Assembly (NCBI RefSeq): GCF_003003095.1
Contig: NZ_PVTT01000001.1
Coordinates: 62,001-126,000 of the forward strand
Direction: 5' to 3'
From: Hasllibacter halocynthiae
Lineage (GTDB): Bacteria; Pseudomonadota; Alphaproteobacteria; Rhodobacterales; Rhodobacteraceae
DNA: 64,000 nucleotides
A program made the translations under genes and the position numbers. How positions within the stretch are numbered: the stretch's first letter is position 1; the number at the start of each line of letters is the position of its first letter. Below the pieces are notes generated by a model. It was not told the DNA's origin and did no database searches. It saw only the letters and a list, made by a program, of their open reading frames with translations. Shown in pieces: positions 1 through 11,299 of this stretch.

Positions 1-195
1 CCCCCCGAAGGCCAGCGCGAAGAACCCCCCGACCGCGACGAAGACGAAGGTGCCCAGCGCCACGACGAGCGGCAGCGCCATCAGCGCGGCGGTGATCCCC
101 ATGAACAGCGCGAAGCCGCGCCTGGACAGGCTCCTGTGCGGCCAGAGGGAAAGGGTCCGCGTCCGGTCGCCGGCTTCGGTCCAGCTGTAGGGCAT
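1..195 (-). CDS. DUF2244 family membrane protein, 5' part only (runs off the left edge)
   Basis: Only the first 65 codons lie in the window and there is no stop before base 1. The protein opens MPYSWTEAGDRTRTLSLWPH, followed by a short basic stretch (SLSRRGF) and then a long hydrophobic segment, as DUF2244 proteins do; these usually carry two membrane segments. The family has no assigned reaction. The ATG at 195-193 is preceded by AAGGGGG at a good distance, which supports this start. It lies 74 bases behind ctaD on the same strand, a common arrangement in Rhodobacterales, so a link to cytochrome oxidase expression or assembly is possible but only inferred. Two competing hairpins lie between the genes and one of them would hide this ribosome binding site. 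Confidence 0.8.
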   Translation of the reverse strand, partial: MPYSWTEAGDRTRTLSLWPHRSLSRRGFALFMGITAALMALPLVVALGTFVFVAVGGFFALAFGG

Positions 196-203
196 CGCCA
201 GGT

Positions 204-245
204 CCCCCTTCGGAACGGGAAGGGGGCGCCGAACCTGGCGCCCCC
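204..245 (-). promoter_or_regulatory. Two mutually exclusive hairpins between ctaD and the DUF2244 gene
   Basis: Read on the minus strand, a 9-bp perfect GC stem (bases 245-237 with 230-222, 6-base loop) forms first. A second 7-bp stem (226-220 with 210-204) shares bases with it and would pair away the AAGGGGG ribosome binding site of the downstream gene. The first hairpin could act as a 3' end for ctaD mRNA, and which hairpin forms could set DUF2244 translation. The pairings are seen directly; the regulatory role is inference. Confidence 0.5.
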
Positions 246-269
246 CGTCCTTCTGCGTCGCGGGGCGGA

Positions 270-1994
270 TCACTCCGCCGGAGTCGACATCCCCTTGTTC
301 CGCCCGTCGTTCACGGCGCGGTCGTGGGCATGGGCGCGGTCCCACATCTCCTGGGTGGGAAGCTGCTCGAACGTGTGCTCGGGCGGCGGGCAGGGCAGCG
401 TCCACTCCAGGGTGTCGGCATGCTCGTTCCAGTAGTTGTTCTCGCGGACCCGGCGCCCGTAGAGCAGCGTCCAGAACACCACGCCGATGAAGAACACGAA
501 CGACGCGAAGGACAGGAACGCCCCCCAGGACGACACGTAGTGCCAGGTCGCGTAGGCCTCGTTGTAGTCGATGTAGCGGCGCGGCATGCCCTGGCGGCCG
601 AGGAAGTGCTGCGGGAAGAAGGTCAGGTTGGACCCGATGAAGAAGGTCCAGAAGTGCAGCTTGCCCGCCCATTCGGGGTACTGCCGCCCCGACATCTTGC
701 CGATGTAGAAGTAGATGCCGGCGAAGATCGTGTACACGGCGCCCAGGGACATCACGTAGTGGAAGTGCGCCACGACGTAGTAGGTGTCGTGATAGGCCCG
801 GTCGATCCCGGCCTGGCTCAGCACGATCCCGGTGACGCCGCCGAGGGTGAACAGGAACAGGAACCCGAACGCCCAGAGCATGGGCGTCTTGAACTCGACC
901 GAGCCGCCCCACATCGTCGCGATCCACGAGAAGATCTTGATGCCGGTGGGCACCGCGATCACCATCGTGGCCAGCATGAAGTAGGCCTGCTGCGTCAGGC
1001 TCATGCCCACGGTGTACATGTGGTGAGCCCAGACGACGAAGCCCAGCACCCCGATCGCGATCAGCGCCCAGACCATCGGCAGGTAGCCGAAGATCGGCTT
1101 GCGCGAGAACGTGGCGATGATGTGCGAGATCAGCCCGAAGCCCGGCAGGATGACGATGTACACCTCCGGGTGCCCGAAGAACCACAGGATGTGCTGGTAG
1201 AGGACCGGATCGCCCCCGCCCGCAGGGTCGAAGAAGGTCGTCCCGAAGTTGCGGTCCATCAGCAGCATGGTGATCGCGCCGGCCAGCACCGGCAGCGCGA
1301 GGAGGATCAGCCAGGCCGTGACGAAGACCGACCACGCGAAGAGCGGCACCTTGAACAGCGTCATCCCCGGCGCGCGCATGTTGAGGAAGGTGGTGATGAT
1401 GTTGATCGCGCCCAGGATCGAGGACGCGCCCGAGACGTGGACCGCGAAGATCGCGATGTCCGTCGAGAAGCCCCCTTCGGTCGTGGACAGCGGCGGATAG
1501 AGCACCCAGCCGATCCCGGACCCCAGCTGCCCGTTGCCCCCCGGCGTGAACACCGACAGCACCGCGAGCGCGCTGCCGGCGACGAACAGCCAGTAGGAGA
1601 GGTTGTTCAGCCGCGGGAACGCCATGTCCGGCGCGCCGATCTGCAAGGGCATGAAGTAGTTGCCAAAACCCCCGAAGAGGGCCGGGATCACCACGAAAAA
1701 CATCATGGTGATGCCGTGCGCGGTGATGAGGACGTTCCAGAGATGGCCGTTGGGCGTGCACTCGGCCTCCGGGCGCGGGAAGAGGGACGCGCCCTCCATG
1801 CACATGAACTGCACCCCGGGCTCCAGCAGCTCCATCCGCATGTAGACGGTGAAGAGGATGGAGATCAGGCCGACGAGGCCGGCCGTCCAGAGGTAGAGGA
1901 TCCCGATGTCCTTGTGGTTCGTGGACATGAACCAGCGGGTGAAGAAGCCCCGCTCGTCGGGGTGGTGCTCGTCGTGGAGCGTCGCGTCGGCCAT
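270..1994 (-). CDS. ctaD: Cytochrome c oxidase (aa3-type) subunit I
   Basis: Catalytic subunit of the terminal oxidase in the inner membrane; it reduces O2 to water with electrons from cytochrome c and pumps protons. The 574 residues are the family's usual length, with about twelve membrane helices. Visible key residues: H93 ([10 protein letters not shown], heme a ligand), the CuB histidine and cross-linked tyrosine pair H275/Y279 in [18 protein letters not shown]277 of the D-channel, the CuB pair H324/H325 (VWAHHMY), K353 of the K-channel, and the HFHYVMS heme ligands near residue 410. These match aa3-type (Paracoccus-like) enzymes rather than cbb3. The start [10 protein letters not shown] follows GAAGGGACG. 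DUF2244 follows on the same strand; a 412-base gap separates it from lipB. Confidence 0.98.
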   Translation of the reverse strand: MADATLHDEHHPDERGFFTRWFMSTNHKDIGILYLWTAGLVGLISILFTVYMRMELLEPGVQFMCMEGASLFPRPEAECTPNGHLWNVLITAHGITMMFFVVIPALFGGFGNYFMPLQIGAPDMAFPRLNNLSYWLFVAGSALAVLSVFTPGGNGQLGSGIGWVLYPPLSTTEGGFSTDIAIFAVHVSGASSILGAINIITTFLNMRAPGMTLFKVPLFAWSVFVTAWLILLALPVLAGAITMLLMDRNFGTTFFDPAGGGDPVLYQHILWFFGHPEVYIVILPGFGLISHIIATFSRKPIFGYLPMVWALIAIGVLGFVVWAHHMYTVGMSLTQQAYFMLATMVIAVPTGIKIFSWIATMWGGSVEFKTPMLWAFGFLFLFTLGGVTGIVLSQAGIDRAYHDTYYVVAHFHYVMSLGAVYTIFAGIYFYIGKMSGRQYPEWAGKLHFWTFFIGSNLTFFPQHFLGRQGMPRRYIDYNEAYATWHYVSSWGAFLSFASFVFFIGVVFWTLLYGRRVRENNYWNEHADTLEWTLPCPPPEHTFEQLPTQEMWDRAHAHDRAVNDGRNKGMSTPAE

Positions 1995-2406
1995 TCCGGG
2001 CGTCCCTTCGGATCGTTCTCGTGCGATGTCTCGGCTCTGGGGCGGAACCGGGCCCGCCCGTCCGACCGGCTTCTAGGCCGGGGCGCGGGGCGGGTGCAAT
2101 GCGCGCCGAGGTCGCGGGGGCGCTTTGCGCGCGGCGGCGGCGGGCTGCCGCCCCAGCGATGCCCGTCCGGCGCCGTCCCGCACCCGCCGGGATCGGCCGC
2201 GGGGCGGGCCGGAGCGCGCGCTGGCGGGCCCCCCGCCGCGGCGCGCCCCGGCCCCGGCGCCGGGCGGCGCCCTTCGGAACGCGGGCCCGCGGGGCCGGCG
2301 GCGCCCCTCGCCCGGCGGGCGCCCGCCCCGTCCGCGCTGCCGTGGCGGGACCGTCCCGCGGAAGGCGCCGCCCCCGCCGCGCCCGTGCGGGCGGGGCGCC
2401 GCCCGC
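1995..2406. other. Gap without a gene, extremely GC-rich, probably holding the ctaD promoter
   Basis: Between lipB and ctaD, both on the minus strand. Bases 2100-2410 are almost entirely G and C. Long open frames exist in several registers only because stop codons are rare at this composition; none has a recognisable protein or a convincing start. A weak minus-strand promoter match, TTGCAC (2099-2094), 16 bases, CCTAGA (2077-2072), lies 78 bases upstream of the ctaD start. Nothing else recognisable was seen. Confidence 0.5.
2072..2099 (-). promoter_or_regulatory. Possible ctaD promoter
   Basis: TTGCAC at 2099-2094 and CCTAGA at 2077-2072, 16 bases apart, read toward ctaD. The -35 is a good match and the -10 a poor one. 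It sits at the edge of the extreme GC tract, where chance matches to TTGCAC should be rare. Confidence 0.3.
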
Positions 2407-3159
2407 TCATGCGTCCTCCGCGGCGACGGGCCCGGCCGGACCCGGGGGCAAGCTCGCGGGCGGGATCGGGGACGGGGCGGCAAGGGCGCGCGGGAGGGGG
2501 CGGTCCGTGCGCGGCAGGGCCGCCTCGAAGGCGTCGAAGGTCCGCTTCAGCGCCGCGTCCAGGTCCCCCATCGTCACCGGCAGCCCGAGGTCCACCAGCG
2601 AGGTTACCCCGTGCCCCTCGATCCCGCAGGGCACGATGCCGGCATAGTGCGACAGGTCCGGCTCGACGTTGACGGACAGGCCGTGGAAGGCGGTCCACCG
2701 GCGCACCCGCACGCCGATGGCGGCGATCTTGTCCTCGCGCGGGGTGCCGTCCGGCAGGGGGGGAAGGTCCGGCCTGGCGATCCAGACGCCGACCCGCCCG
2801 GGGCGGATCAGGCCCTGCAGCCCGAACTCCGCCAGCGTGGCGACGATCCAGCCCTCCAGCGCGCGGACATAGGCACGCACGTCGCGCCCCCGCGCGGCGA
2901 GGTCGGCGACCACGTAGGCGACCCGCTGGCCGGGGCCGTGATAGGTGTACCGCCCCCCGCGCCGCGCCTCGTGGACGGGAAGCCGCGCCTCGCGCAGGTC
3001 CTCCGGCCGGGCGGAGGTGCCCGCGGTGTAGAGCGCGGGATGCTCCAGCAGCCACACGGCCTCGCCCGCCTCGCCCCGGCGCAGGGCGGCGACGCGGTCC
3101 TGCATGATCCGGTCGGCGTCGGGCCAGTCCACGGGCGCGGGCGAGGCGATCCATTCCAT
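2407..3159 (-). CDS. lipB: Octanoyl-[acyl-carrier-protein]:protein N-octanoyltransferase
   Basis: Cytoplasmic enzyme that moves octanoate from acyl carrier protein onto lipoyl domains (pyruvate and 2-oxoglutarate dehydrogenases, glycine cleavage H protein), the first step of lipoate assembly. The LipB signature is present ([18 protein letters not shown]), as are the catalytic lysine in [10 protein letters not shown] and the acyl-thioester cysteine in [16 protein letters not shown] chose the ATG at 3159 ([10 protein letters not shown]), giving 250 residues; the frame stays open far upstream, but that part is low-complexity and typical of neither LipB nor secretion. The last 35 or so residues are a proline/alanine-rich tail beyond the usual LipB end, probably disordered. 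It appears to be a single-gene unit. Confidence 0.95.
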   Translation of the reverse strand: MEWIASPAPVDWPDADRIMQDRVAALRRGEAGEAVWLLEHPALYTAGTSARPEDLREARLPVHEARRGGRYTYHGPGQRVAYVVADLAARGRDVRAYVRALEGWIVATLAEFGLQGLIRPGRVGVWIARPDLPPLPDGTPREDKIAAIGVRVRRWTAFHGLSVNVEPDLSHYAGIVPCGIEGHGVTSLVDLGLPVTMGDLDAALKRTFDAFEAALPRTDRPLPRALAAPSPIPPASLPPGPAGPVAAEDA

Positions 3160-5345
<2,186 letters not shown>

Positions 5346-5350
5346 GCGGC

Positions 5351-5899
5351 TCAGTTGCTCGGGCTGCATTCTGCGCCGAGGCCCGGGCAGACGACCGTGA
5401 CCGCGTCGATGTCCGCGTCGCCCTTCGAGTCGTTGCCCGTGTTGACGTAGGCGATCGACAGGGTCTTGAGGCCCGCCAGAAGCTCCTCGGGATCGCTGAT
5501 CGCCAGAAGGTCGGGCCGAAAGGCCAGCGACTCCTCCTCGACGGCGTCCGCGCCGCCGAACGTTTCGTAGAATTCGCCGCGCTCGTCCCGGCGCCAGTTC
5601 TCGAAGGCCCCCACGCTTCGGAAAACGAGGGTCCCTCTCGGCCCCTCCGCCGCCGAGAGGTCGAGCTGCGCGACGAACGGCCGGCCCGCAAGCGTCGCGA
5701 ACGCCTCGGGCGAGATGTCCACCGCCTCGTCGGCGGCGAACCGAACCACCATCACGAGGTCAGGCAGCCCATCCGTGCCGGCAGTGATCACATCGACGTC
5801 CGCTGCATCCGATACGTCGCCGCCGGAGGCGTCCTGGGCCGCGGTGGGCGAGGCGAGAGCGGCGACGGCGAAGGCCGCCGGAACGAGGGCGGTGCGCAT
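5351..5899 (-). CDS. Secreted protein of unknown function
   Basis: 182 residues with a clear signal peptide (MRTALVPAAFAVAALASPTAAQ, cleavage after TAA-Q or nearby) and an acidic mature part. No domain is recognised. The C-terminal cysteines (VVCPGLGAECSPSN) could form a disulfide in the periplasm. It ends only five bases from the stop of the convergent VCBS-like gene, so both probably share their 3' end region. Codon use resembles the neighbours, with no sign of recent transfer. Confidence 0.75.
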   Translation of the reverse strand: MRTALVPAAFAVAALASPTAAQDASGGDVSDAADVDVITAGTDGLPDLVMVVRFAADEAVDISPEAFATLAGRPFVAQLDLSAAEGPRGTLVFRSVGAFENWRRDERGEFYETFGGADAVEEESLAFRPDLLAISDPEELLAGLKTLSIAYVNTGNDSKGDADIDAVTVVCPGLGAECSPSN

Positions 5900-5979
5900 G
5901 ACGTGGTTCCCGTGCTACGTATGTGCGACGGAGCAACTGATCGGCCGTTCGGGGGTTCCGATCCCCCCGGGCGAGAGGA

Positions 5980-7227
5980 TCAGAGGGCGCGCCATCCGAT
6001 GTCGCGCCGGAACGTGCCGCCGGGCCACTCCACCGCGCCCGCCAGGGCATAGGCCCGCCTCCGTGCCTCGGCCAGCGTGGCGCCCCGGCCGGTCGCGCTC
6101 AGCACCCGGCCGCCGGCCGAGACCGTCATGCCGCCCTCGCGCGCCGTTCCGGCGTGGAACGTCTGCTGGTCGGCCGTCGCCGGCAGCGCGTCCAGGCCGC
6201 CGATCCTCTCGTCCTTCGCGTAGCCGCCCGGATAGCCCCTAGCCGCCAGAACCACCGTCATGGCGTGGTCGTCCGCCCAGCTCGCCCGCTCGCCCTCCAG
6301 CCGGCCTTCGGCGCAGGCCAGCATCAGGTCCAGCGCCTGCGCCCCGAGGCGCATCATCAGCGCCTGGCACTCGGGGTCGCCGAAGCGGACGTTGAACTCC
6401 ACGAGGCTGGGCGCGCCGTCCTCGATCATCAGGCCCGCGTAGAGGACCCCCGTGAACGGCGTGCCCCGGCGCGCCATCTCGCGCAGCACGGGCCGGACGA
6501 TGCGGTCCATCGCCCGCCTCTCGACCTCGGGTCCGCAGACGGGGGCGGGGGAGTAGGCGCCCATCCCGCCGGTGTTGGGGCCCGTGTCCCCCTCGCCGGC
6601 GCGCTTGTGGTCCTGCGCCGTTCCGACCGGCACCGCCGCCTCGCCGTCGCATAGCACGAAGAGCGACGCCTCCTCGCCTCGCAGGAACGCCTCGACGACC
6701 ACGCTGCCGCCCAGGGCCAGCAGGTCGTCCACGGCCCCCTCGGCCTCGGCCACGCTCTCGGCGACGACGACGCCCTTGCCGGCGGCCAGCCCGTCCGCCT
6801 TCACGACGACGGGCGCGCCGCCGGCCCGGACATGCGCCTTCGCGGCGTCCGCGTCCTCGAACCGTGCCCAGGCGGCCGTCGGCGCCCCGGCCGCGTCGCA
6901 GACCTCCTTCGTGAACGCCTTCGACGATTCCAGCCGCGCCGCCTCGGCCGAAGGGCCGAGCGTCGCGACGCCGGCCGCCCGCAGGACGTCCGCCACCCCC
7001 GCGGCCAGCGGCGCCTCGGGGCCCACGATCACGAAGTCGATCCCCCGGTCTGCGCAGAACCGGGCCACGTTCTCGCCGTCGAGGATATCGAGCGCGGCGT
7101 TCTCCGCCAGCGCCTCGGTGCCGGCGTTGCCGGGCGCGCAGACCAGCCGGTCGCAGGCCGGGTTCTGCGCGCAGGCCCAGGCCAGCGCGTGCTCGCGCGC
7201 CCCGCCGCCCAGGATCAGGATGTTCAT
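5980..7227 (-). CDS. purD: Phosphoribosylamine-glycine ligase (GAR synthetase)
   Basis: Second step of de novo purine synthesis: 5-phosphoribosylamine + glycine + ATP to glycinamide ribonucleotide, in the cytoplasm. At 415 residues it has the usual length. It starts MNILILGGGAREHALAWACA (the standard PurD N-terminus) and carries the ATP-grasp landmarks VVKADGLAAGKGV and FNVRFGDPECQALMMRL. The C-terminal part has AARGYPG and the usual small barrel. It stands head-to-head with xseA across 60 bases, so both promoters must overlap there or lie inside the genes. Confidence 0.98.
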   Translation of the reverse strand: MNILILGGGAREHALAWACAQNPACDRLVCAPGNAGTEALAENAALDILDGENVARFCADRGIDFVIVGPEAPLAAGVADVLRAAGVATLGPSAEAARLESSKAFTKEVCDAAGAPTAAWARFEDADAAKAHVRAGGAPVVVKADGLAAGKGVVVAESVAEAEGAVDDLLALGGSVVVEAFLRGEEASLFVLCDGEAAVPVGTAQDHKRAGEGDTGPNTGGMGAYSPAPVCGPEVERRAMDRIVRPVLREMARRGTPFTGVLYAGLMIEDGAPSLVEFNVRFGDPECQALMMRLGAQALDLMLACAEGRLEGERASWADDHAMTVVLAARGYPGGYAKDERIGGLDALPATADQQTFHAGTAREGGMTVSAGGRVLSATGRGATLAEARRRAYALAGAVEWPGGTFRRDIGWRAL

Positions 7228-7287
7228 GGCGCTTTCCCCTCTGGCCCGCGCGTCCTATGCCGGACGCCCCGAAGGGGAGCAACGCGC

Positions 7288-8916
7288 ATGGACCTGATCG
7301 ACGACGAAGGCGGCCCCGCAGTCGGCGGCGACAACGCCCACGCCTTCTCCGTCTCCGAGCTGTCGGGCGCGGTGAAGCGCGCGCTGGAGGACGGGTTCGG
7401 CCGGGTGCGCGTGCGCGGCGAGGTCGGGCGCGTGTTCGCGGCGCGGTCGGGGCACCTCTACTTCGACCTCAAGGACGACCGTGCCGTCGTGGCCGCCGTC
7501 GCCTGGAAAGGCCAGGCGGCCCGGCTGGCCCATCGCCCGGAGGAGGGGATGGAGGTCGTCGTCACGGGCCGGATGACCACCTTCGGATCGCAGTCGAAGT
7601 ACCAGATCGTCGTCGACGACGTCCGCCCGGCGGGCGCGGGCGCGCTGATGGCCCAGCTCGAGGCGCGGCGGAGGAAGCTCGCCGCCGATGGGCTGTTCGA
7701 CCCCGCGCGCAAGCGCGCCGTGCCCTTCCTGCCGCGCACGATCGGCGTCGTCACCTCGCCCGGCGGCGCGGTGATCCGCGACATCCTGCACCGCGTCGCC
7801 GACCGCTTCCCCCGCCGCGTCCTCGTCTGGCCCGTCGCCGTCCAGGGCCGCGGCAGCGCCGAGGAGGTCGCGGCGGCGATCGGCGGCTTCGACGCGATGA
7901 CCGGGCCGTCCCGGCCGGACGTCCTCATCGTGGCGCGCGGGGGCGGCTCGATCGAGGATCTCTGGGGTTTCAACGAGGAGGTCGTCGTCCGCGCGGCCGC
8001 CGCCTGCAACATCCCCCTCATCTCCGCCGTGGGGCACGAGACGGACACGACCCTCATCGACCACGCGGCCGACCTGCGCGCGCCCACGCCGACCGCCGCG
8101 GCCGAGGCCGCCGTCCCCGTCCGGGCCGAGCTGCTGGCGGGGGTCCGCCAGCTCGACGCGCGGCTGATCCGTGCCGGGGCGGAGGCGGTGCGGGGGCGGC
8201 GGCAGAGGGTGCGCGACCTCGCCCGCGCCCTGCCGCGTCCCGAGACGCTGACCGAAGGGCCGCGCCAGCGCCTCGACCTCGCCGCCGAGCGGCTTCCCGG
8301 TGCCCTGCGCGGCGGCACCGCCCGCCGCCGCCTCGCGCTGGAGCGGCTGGCCGGCGCGCTGCGGCCGCGCCTCCTCTCGGCGGGGATCGCGGCGCAGCGG
8401 ACCCGCCTCGGCGAGGCGGGGCGCCGGCTGGAGGAGGGGGCCCGCCGCGCCGCCGATGCCCGGAGGGAGCGCACGAAGGCGCAAGGCGACCGTGCCGCCG
8501 CCGCCCTCGGCCGCGCCGCCCGCGCCGCCAGGCGGGGCTTCGAGGAGAGGGCGGGACGCCTGCGGGCGGACGCGCTTCTCCGCGGGGCGCGGGACGCGCG
8601 CGGACGCCTGGGGACGGCGCAGGCCGCCTTCGCCGCCGCCGCCGGGCGCGATCACGATCGCCGCAGGCGCGCCGTGGACCGGCTGCGCGCGCTGAACGAG
8701 GCCCTCGGCTACCGCAACACGCTGCGGCGCGGCTATGCGGTGGTCCGGGGCCCCGGCGGCGTGCTGACCCATGCCGGCCCGGCCCGGGCCGCCGCCCGCC
8801 TGCAGATCGAGTTCCAGGACGGCGAGATGGCGGCCGTGCCCGAGGACGCCCCGGCCCGCCCCGCGCGCCGCGCCCGCCCGAAACCCGGTCCGGACGATCA
8901 GGGCACGCTCTTCTAG
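7288..8916 (+). CDS. xseA: Exodeoxyribonuclease VII large subunit
   Basis: Single-strand-specific exonuclease subunit that works with XseB in the cytoplasm. I chose the ATG at 7288 (MDLIDDEGGPAVGG) behind GAAGGGGAGC, giving 542 residues. It has an N-terminal OB fold (SVSELSGAVKRALEDGFG...VRVRGEV, HLYFDLKD), the nuclease core (IGVVTSPGGAVIRDILHRV, ARGGGSIEDLWGFNEE, SAVGHETDTTLIDHAADLRAPTPTAAAE), then a long arginine/alanine-rich coiled-coil region and a C-terminal strand module (YRNTLRRGYAVVRG). The coiled coil is unusually rich in arginine, which fits the local GC content. xseB is not in the window. Confidence 0.97.
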   Translation: MDLIDDEGGPAVGGDNAHAFSVSELSGAVKRALEDGFGRVRVRGEVGRVFAARSGHLYFDLKDDRAVVAAVAWKGQAARLAHRPEEGMEVVVTGRMTTFGSQSKYQIVVDDVRPAGAGALMAQLEARRRKLAADGLFDPARKRAVPFLPRTIGVVTSPGGAVIRDILHRVADRFPRRVLVWPVAVQGRGSAEEVAAAIGGFDAMTGPSRPDVLIVARGGGSIEDLWGFNEEVVVRAAAACNIPLISAVGHETDTTLIDHAADLRAPTPTAAAEAAVPVRAELLAGVRQLDARLIRAGAEAVRGRRQRVRDLARALPRPETLTEGPRQRLDLAAERLPGALRGGTARRRLALERLAGALRPRLLSAGIAAQRTRLGEAGRRLEEGARRAADARRERTKAQGDRAAAALGRAARAARRGFEERAGRLRADALLRGARDARGRLGTAQAAFAAAAGRDHDRRRRAVDRLRALNEALGYRNTLRRGYAVVRGPGGVLTHAGPARAAARLQIEFQDGEMAAVPEDAPARPARRARPKPGPDDQGTLF

Positions 8917-8996
8917 CGGCCCTCGCTTGCCTCGTGCCCCCCCGCGGGCCGCCCGCTTCGCCGGATCCCGCTTGCGGGGCCGGGCCCATGGGGACC

Positions 8997-9024
8997 TTTC
9001 ACCGGGTTCGCGCACGGACTAGGT
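8997..9024 (+). promoter_or_regulatory. Possible ftsY promoter
   Basis: TTTCAC (8997-9002) and CTAGGT (9019-9024), 16 bases apart, ending 23 bases before the ftsY start. Both hexamers are partial matches to the housekeeping consensus. The position in a 131-base gap, just ahead of the start, is the main support. Confidence 0.3.
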
Positions 9025-9047
9025 CGGGCGCGAAAGGCGGTGCTCCC

Positions 9048-10235
9048 ATGTCCTTCTTCGGCAAGCTCAAGGCACGGATGTTCAAGTCCTCCTCGAAGAT
9101 CGAGGAGGGGCTCGACGCCATCGTCGAGGAGGGAGGCGCGGAGGACGCACCGCCGCCGGCATCCGGACAGGCCCCGGCAGCCGGCCCTGCCTCGCCCTCC
9201 GTGCCCCATCCCGAACCGGACCTGCCCCCCGATCCCGTCGCGCCGCCCCCCGCCGAGCCCGAGCCCGAGCCCCAGCCCGAGCCTGAGCCTGCCGCGCGCG
9301 ACGTGCCGCCCCCCGCCGAGGCGCCCGCGGAAGGCCCCGCGCCGCAGCAGAGGCCCGGCATCCTGGGGCGCTTCCTCGGGCGGGGCCCCGCGGTCGTCCG
9401 CCGCGAGCTCGACGACGCCATGCTCGAGCAGCTCGAGGAGGTGCTGATCCAGGCCGACATGGGCGTAGACACGGCCCTACGCGTCTCCGCCCGCTTCGCC
9501 GAAGGGCGGATGGGGCGGCGCTTCGGGGTTGAGGAGATCAAGAGGATCCTCGCCCGCGAGATCGCCCAGATCATGGAGCCCGTCGCGCGGCCCATGCCGC
9601 TCTTCCCGAAGAAGCCGCAGGTGGTCCTCGTGGTGGGGGTCAACGGCTCGGGCAAGACGACGACGATCGGCAAGCTCGCCTCGCAGTTCCGCGCCGCCGG
9701 GAAATCCGTGGTGATCGCCGCCGGGGACACGTTCCGCGCCGCGGCCGTCGAGCAGCTCCAGGTCTGGGGCGAGCGGGCGGGCGTGCCCGTGATGACGGCG
9801 CCCGAGGGGTCGGACCCCGCCTCCCTCGCCTTCGACGCCCACAAGCGCGCGGAGGAGGAGGGGGCCGACCTTCTGATGATCGACACGGCCGGGCGCCTCC
9901 AGAACCGGCAGGACCTGATGGAGGAGCTGTCGAAGATCGTCCGCGTCATCCGCAAGCGCGACGAGGGCGCGCCGCACAACACCCTCCTCGTCCTCGACGC
10001 GACGACGGGCCAGAACGCCCTGCGCCAGGTCGAGGAGTTCGGGCGCCTCGCCGACGTGACAGGCCTCGTGATGACGAAGCTGGACGGCACGGCGCGGGGC
10101 GGGGTGCTCGTGGCGCTGGCGGACAGGTTCGGCCTGCCGATTCATGCGATCGGGATCGGCGAGCAGGTGGGCGACCTCGCCCCGTTCGCCCCGGAGGAGT
10201 TCGCCGCCGCCCTCGTGGGGCTGGACGATGCCTGA
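9048..10235 (+). CDS. ftsY: Signal recognition particle receptor FtsY
   Basis: GTPase at the inner membrane that receives ribosome-nascent chain complexes from SRP (Ffh/4.5S RNA). 395 residues. The N-terminal A region begins with an amphipathic basic stretch (MSFFGKLKARMFKSSSK) suited to membrane contact. An acidic proline-rich linker with EPEPEP/QPEPEP repeats follows, then the N domain (ELDDAMLEQLEEVLIQADMG) and the G domain with G1 GVNGSGKTTTIGKL, DTFRAAAVEQL, the G3-type DTAGR motif in LLMIDTAGRLQNRQDL, TKLDGTARGG and GIGEQVGDLAPF. The PE linker is an expected but variable part. Downstream are a broken transporter gene and yciB. Confidence 0.98.
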   Translation: MSFFGKLKARMFKSSSKIEEGLDAIVEEGGAEDAPPPASGQAPAAGPASPSVPHPEPDLPPDPVAPPPAEPEPEPQPEPEPAARDVPPPAEAPAEGPAPQQRPGILGRFLGRGPAVVRRELDDAMLEQLEEVLIQADMGVDTALRVSARFAEGRMGRRFGVEEIKRILAREIAQIMEPVARPMPLFPKKPQVVLVVGVNGSGKTTTIGKLASQFRAAGKSVVIAAGDTFRAAAVEQLQVWGERAGVPVMTAPEGSDPASLAFDAHKRAEEEGADLLMIDTAGRLQNRQDLMEELSKIVRVIRKRDEGAPHNTLLVLDATTGQNALRQVEEFGRLADVTGLVMTKLDGTARGGVLVALADRFGLPIHAIGIGEQVGDLAPFAPEEFAAALVGLDDA

Positions 10236-10463
10236 GCCGGACGGGCCCGGCGGAGGCGCTCGGGCGGGCCGTGATCGCCGCGGGGGGGGCATCCGCCCCG
10301 CGCCGCAGGCCACCCCGGCCGCCCCGAGGGCCACACGCTCGCCCCGGTGGCGAGGTTCCGCACCCGGCCCGGCCGCCCGGGATGAGGATCGCTCCTGCGG
10401 CCATGAACGCGGTCCGGACGGTGACGGACCCGATCAGGCGCGGGGGACCGGCGCGCATGTCCG

Positions 10464-10601
10464 CGAACGCGACGCGTGTTCGCCGCCCTCATCGGCTGGC
10501 TCGTGCTGGGCGAGCGGATCGGCCCGCGGCGCGTCGCCCTGATGGGCTTGATCGCCGCCGGGGCGGTGTTAGTCGAGGCTGCCGGCCGAGGGGGACCATG
10601 A
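10464..10601 (+). pseudogene. Remnant of an EamA (DMT-superfamily) transporter, C-terminal end only
   Basis: In one frame these bases read PRTRRVFAALIGWLVLGE followed by RIGPRRVALMGLIAAGAVLV, the last two helices of EamA transporters (compare the family's TRLVFALLIGWLVFGE). The frame stops at TGA 10599-10601, which overlaps the yciB ATG as ATGA, exactly as an intact coupled gene would. No other EamA helix is visible in the 230 bases back to ftsY, while a complete gene needs roughly 850. The simplest reading is a large internal deletion that kept the coupling end. The 5' limit is approximate. Confidence 0.6.
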
Positions 10602-11299
10602 CAGAACGATCCGACCAGACCGAGGCTGCCCGCGCGGCGGCCGACATGGCCTCAGCGGGGGCGGGCGCGGGTCCCGGGCGCGGACGGCCCGTCGCGCCTT
10701 GGCTCAAGCAAGCGCTGGAGCTGGGGCCGCCGCTGCTCTTCTTCGTGATCTACCTGCGGATGCAGGACCGGACCTACGACATCCTGGGAACGGAGTACTC
10801 CGGCTTCATCGTCGCCGCGGCGGTCTTCGTGCCGATCCTGCTGGCCGCGACGGGCACGCTCTGGTGGTTGTCGGGCGCGATCAGCCGGATGCAGGTGTTC
10901 ACCCTCGTGATGGTCGTGTTCTTCGGCGGGCTCACCGTGTGGTTCAACGACGAGGCGTTCTTCAAGATGAAGACGACGCTTGTCTACGGGTTCTTCTGCC
11001 TCCTCCTCTCCGTCGGGCTGCTGCGGGGGCAGTCCTGGCTGAAGCCCCTGATGGGCGAGTACCTTCCCATGAACGACGAGGGATGGATGATCCTGACACG
11101 GCGGCTGGCCCTCGTCTTCGCCGCGATGGCCGCCCTGAACGAGGTGGTCTGGCGCACGATGTCGGACCGCACCTGGGTCATCTTCGAGACCTTCGGCCTT
11201 CCCGTCGCGCTGATGGCGTTCCTCTGGTTTCAGATCATGGCGCTGCAGCGGCACATGCCGCAGGAGGACGAGGGGGGGCCAGGCGCCGGCACGCGCTGA
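10598..11299 (+). CDS. yciB: YciB/IspZ-family inner-membrane septation protein
   Basis: 233 residues with several membrane segments (LGPPLLFFVIYLRM, GFIVAAAVFVPILL, MQVFTLVMVVFFGGLTVWFN, RRLALVFAAMAALNEVVWR, PVALMAFLWF). The strings LTVWFNDEAFFKMKTTLVY and FGLPVALMAFLWFQI are typical of the family, which affects envelope integrity and division (intracellular septation protein A). I chose the ATG at 10598 (MTERSDQTEA), which overlaps the stop of the EamA remnant. The cytosolic N-terminal extension of about 40 residues is Ala/Gly-rich. Its last 70 bases overlap the convergent PilZ gene. Confidence 0.93.
   Translation: MTERSDQTEAARAAADMASAGAGAGPGRGRPVAPWLKQALELGPPLLFFVIYLRMQDRTYDILGTEYSGFIVAAAVFVPILLAATGTLWWLSGAISRMQVFTLVMVVFFGGLTVWFNDEAFFKMKTTLVYGFFCLLLSVGLLRGQSWLKPLMGEYLPMNDEGWMILTRRLALVFAAMAALNEVVWRTMSDRTWVIFETFGLPVALMAFLWFQIMALQRHMPQEDEGGPGAGTR

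Noticed and set aside
1995-2406. Long open frames on both strands in the lipB-ctaD gap
   Set aside because: Stop codons are rare in such GC-rich DNA; the frames overlap each other and read as Arg/Pro/Ala-rich with no recognisable domain.
10236-10463. N-terminal pieces of the EamA transporter in other frames
   Set aside because: A weak TLAP-type string was seen on the plus strand, but it is short, out of frame and followed by 100 unrelated bases.
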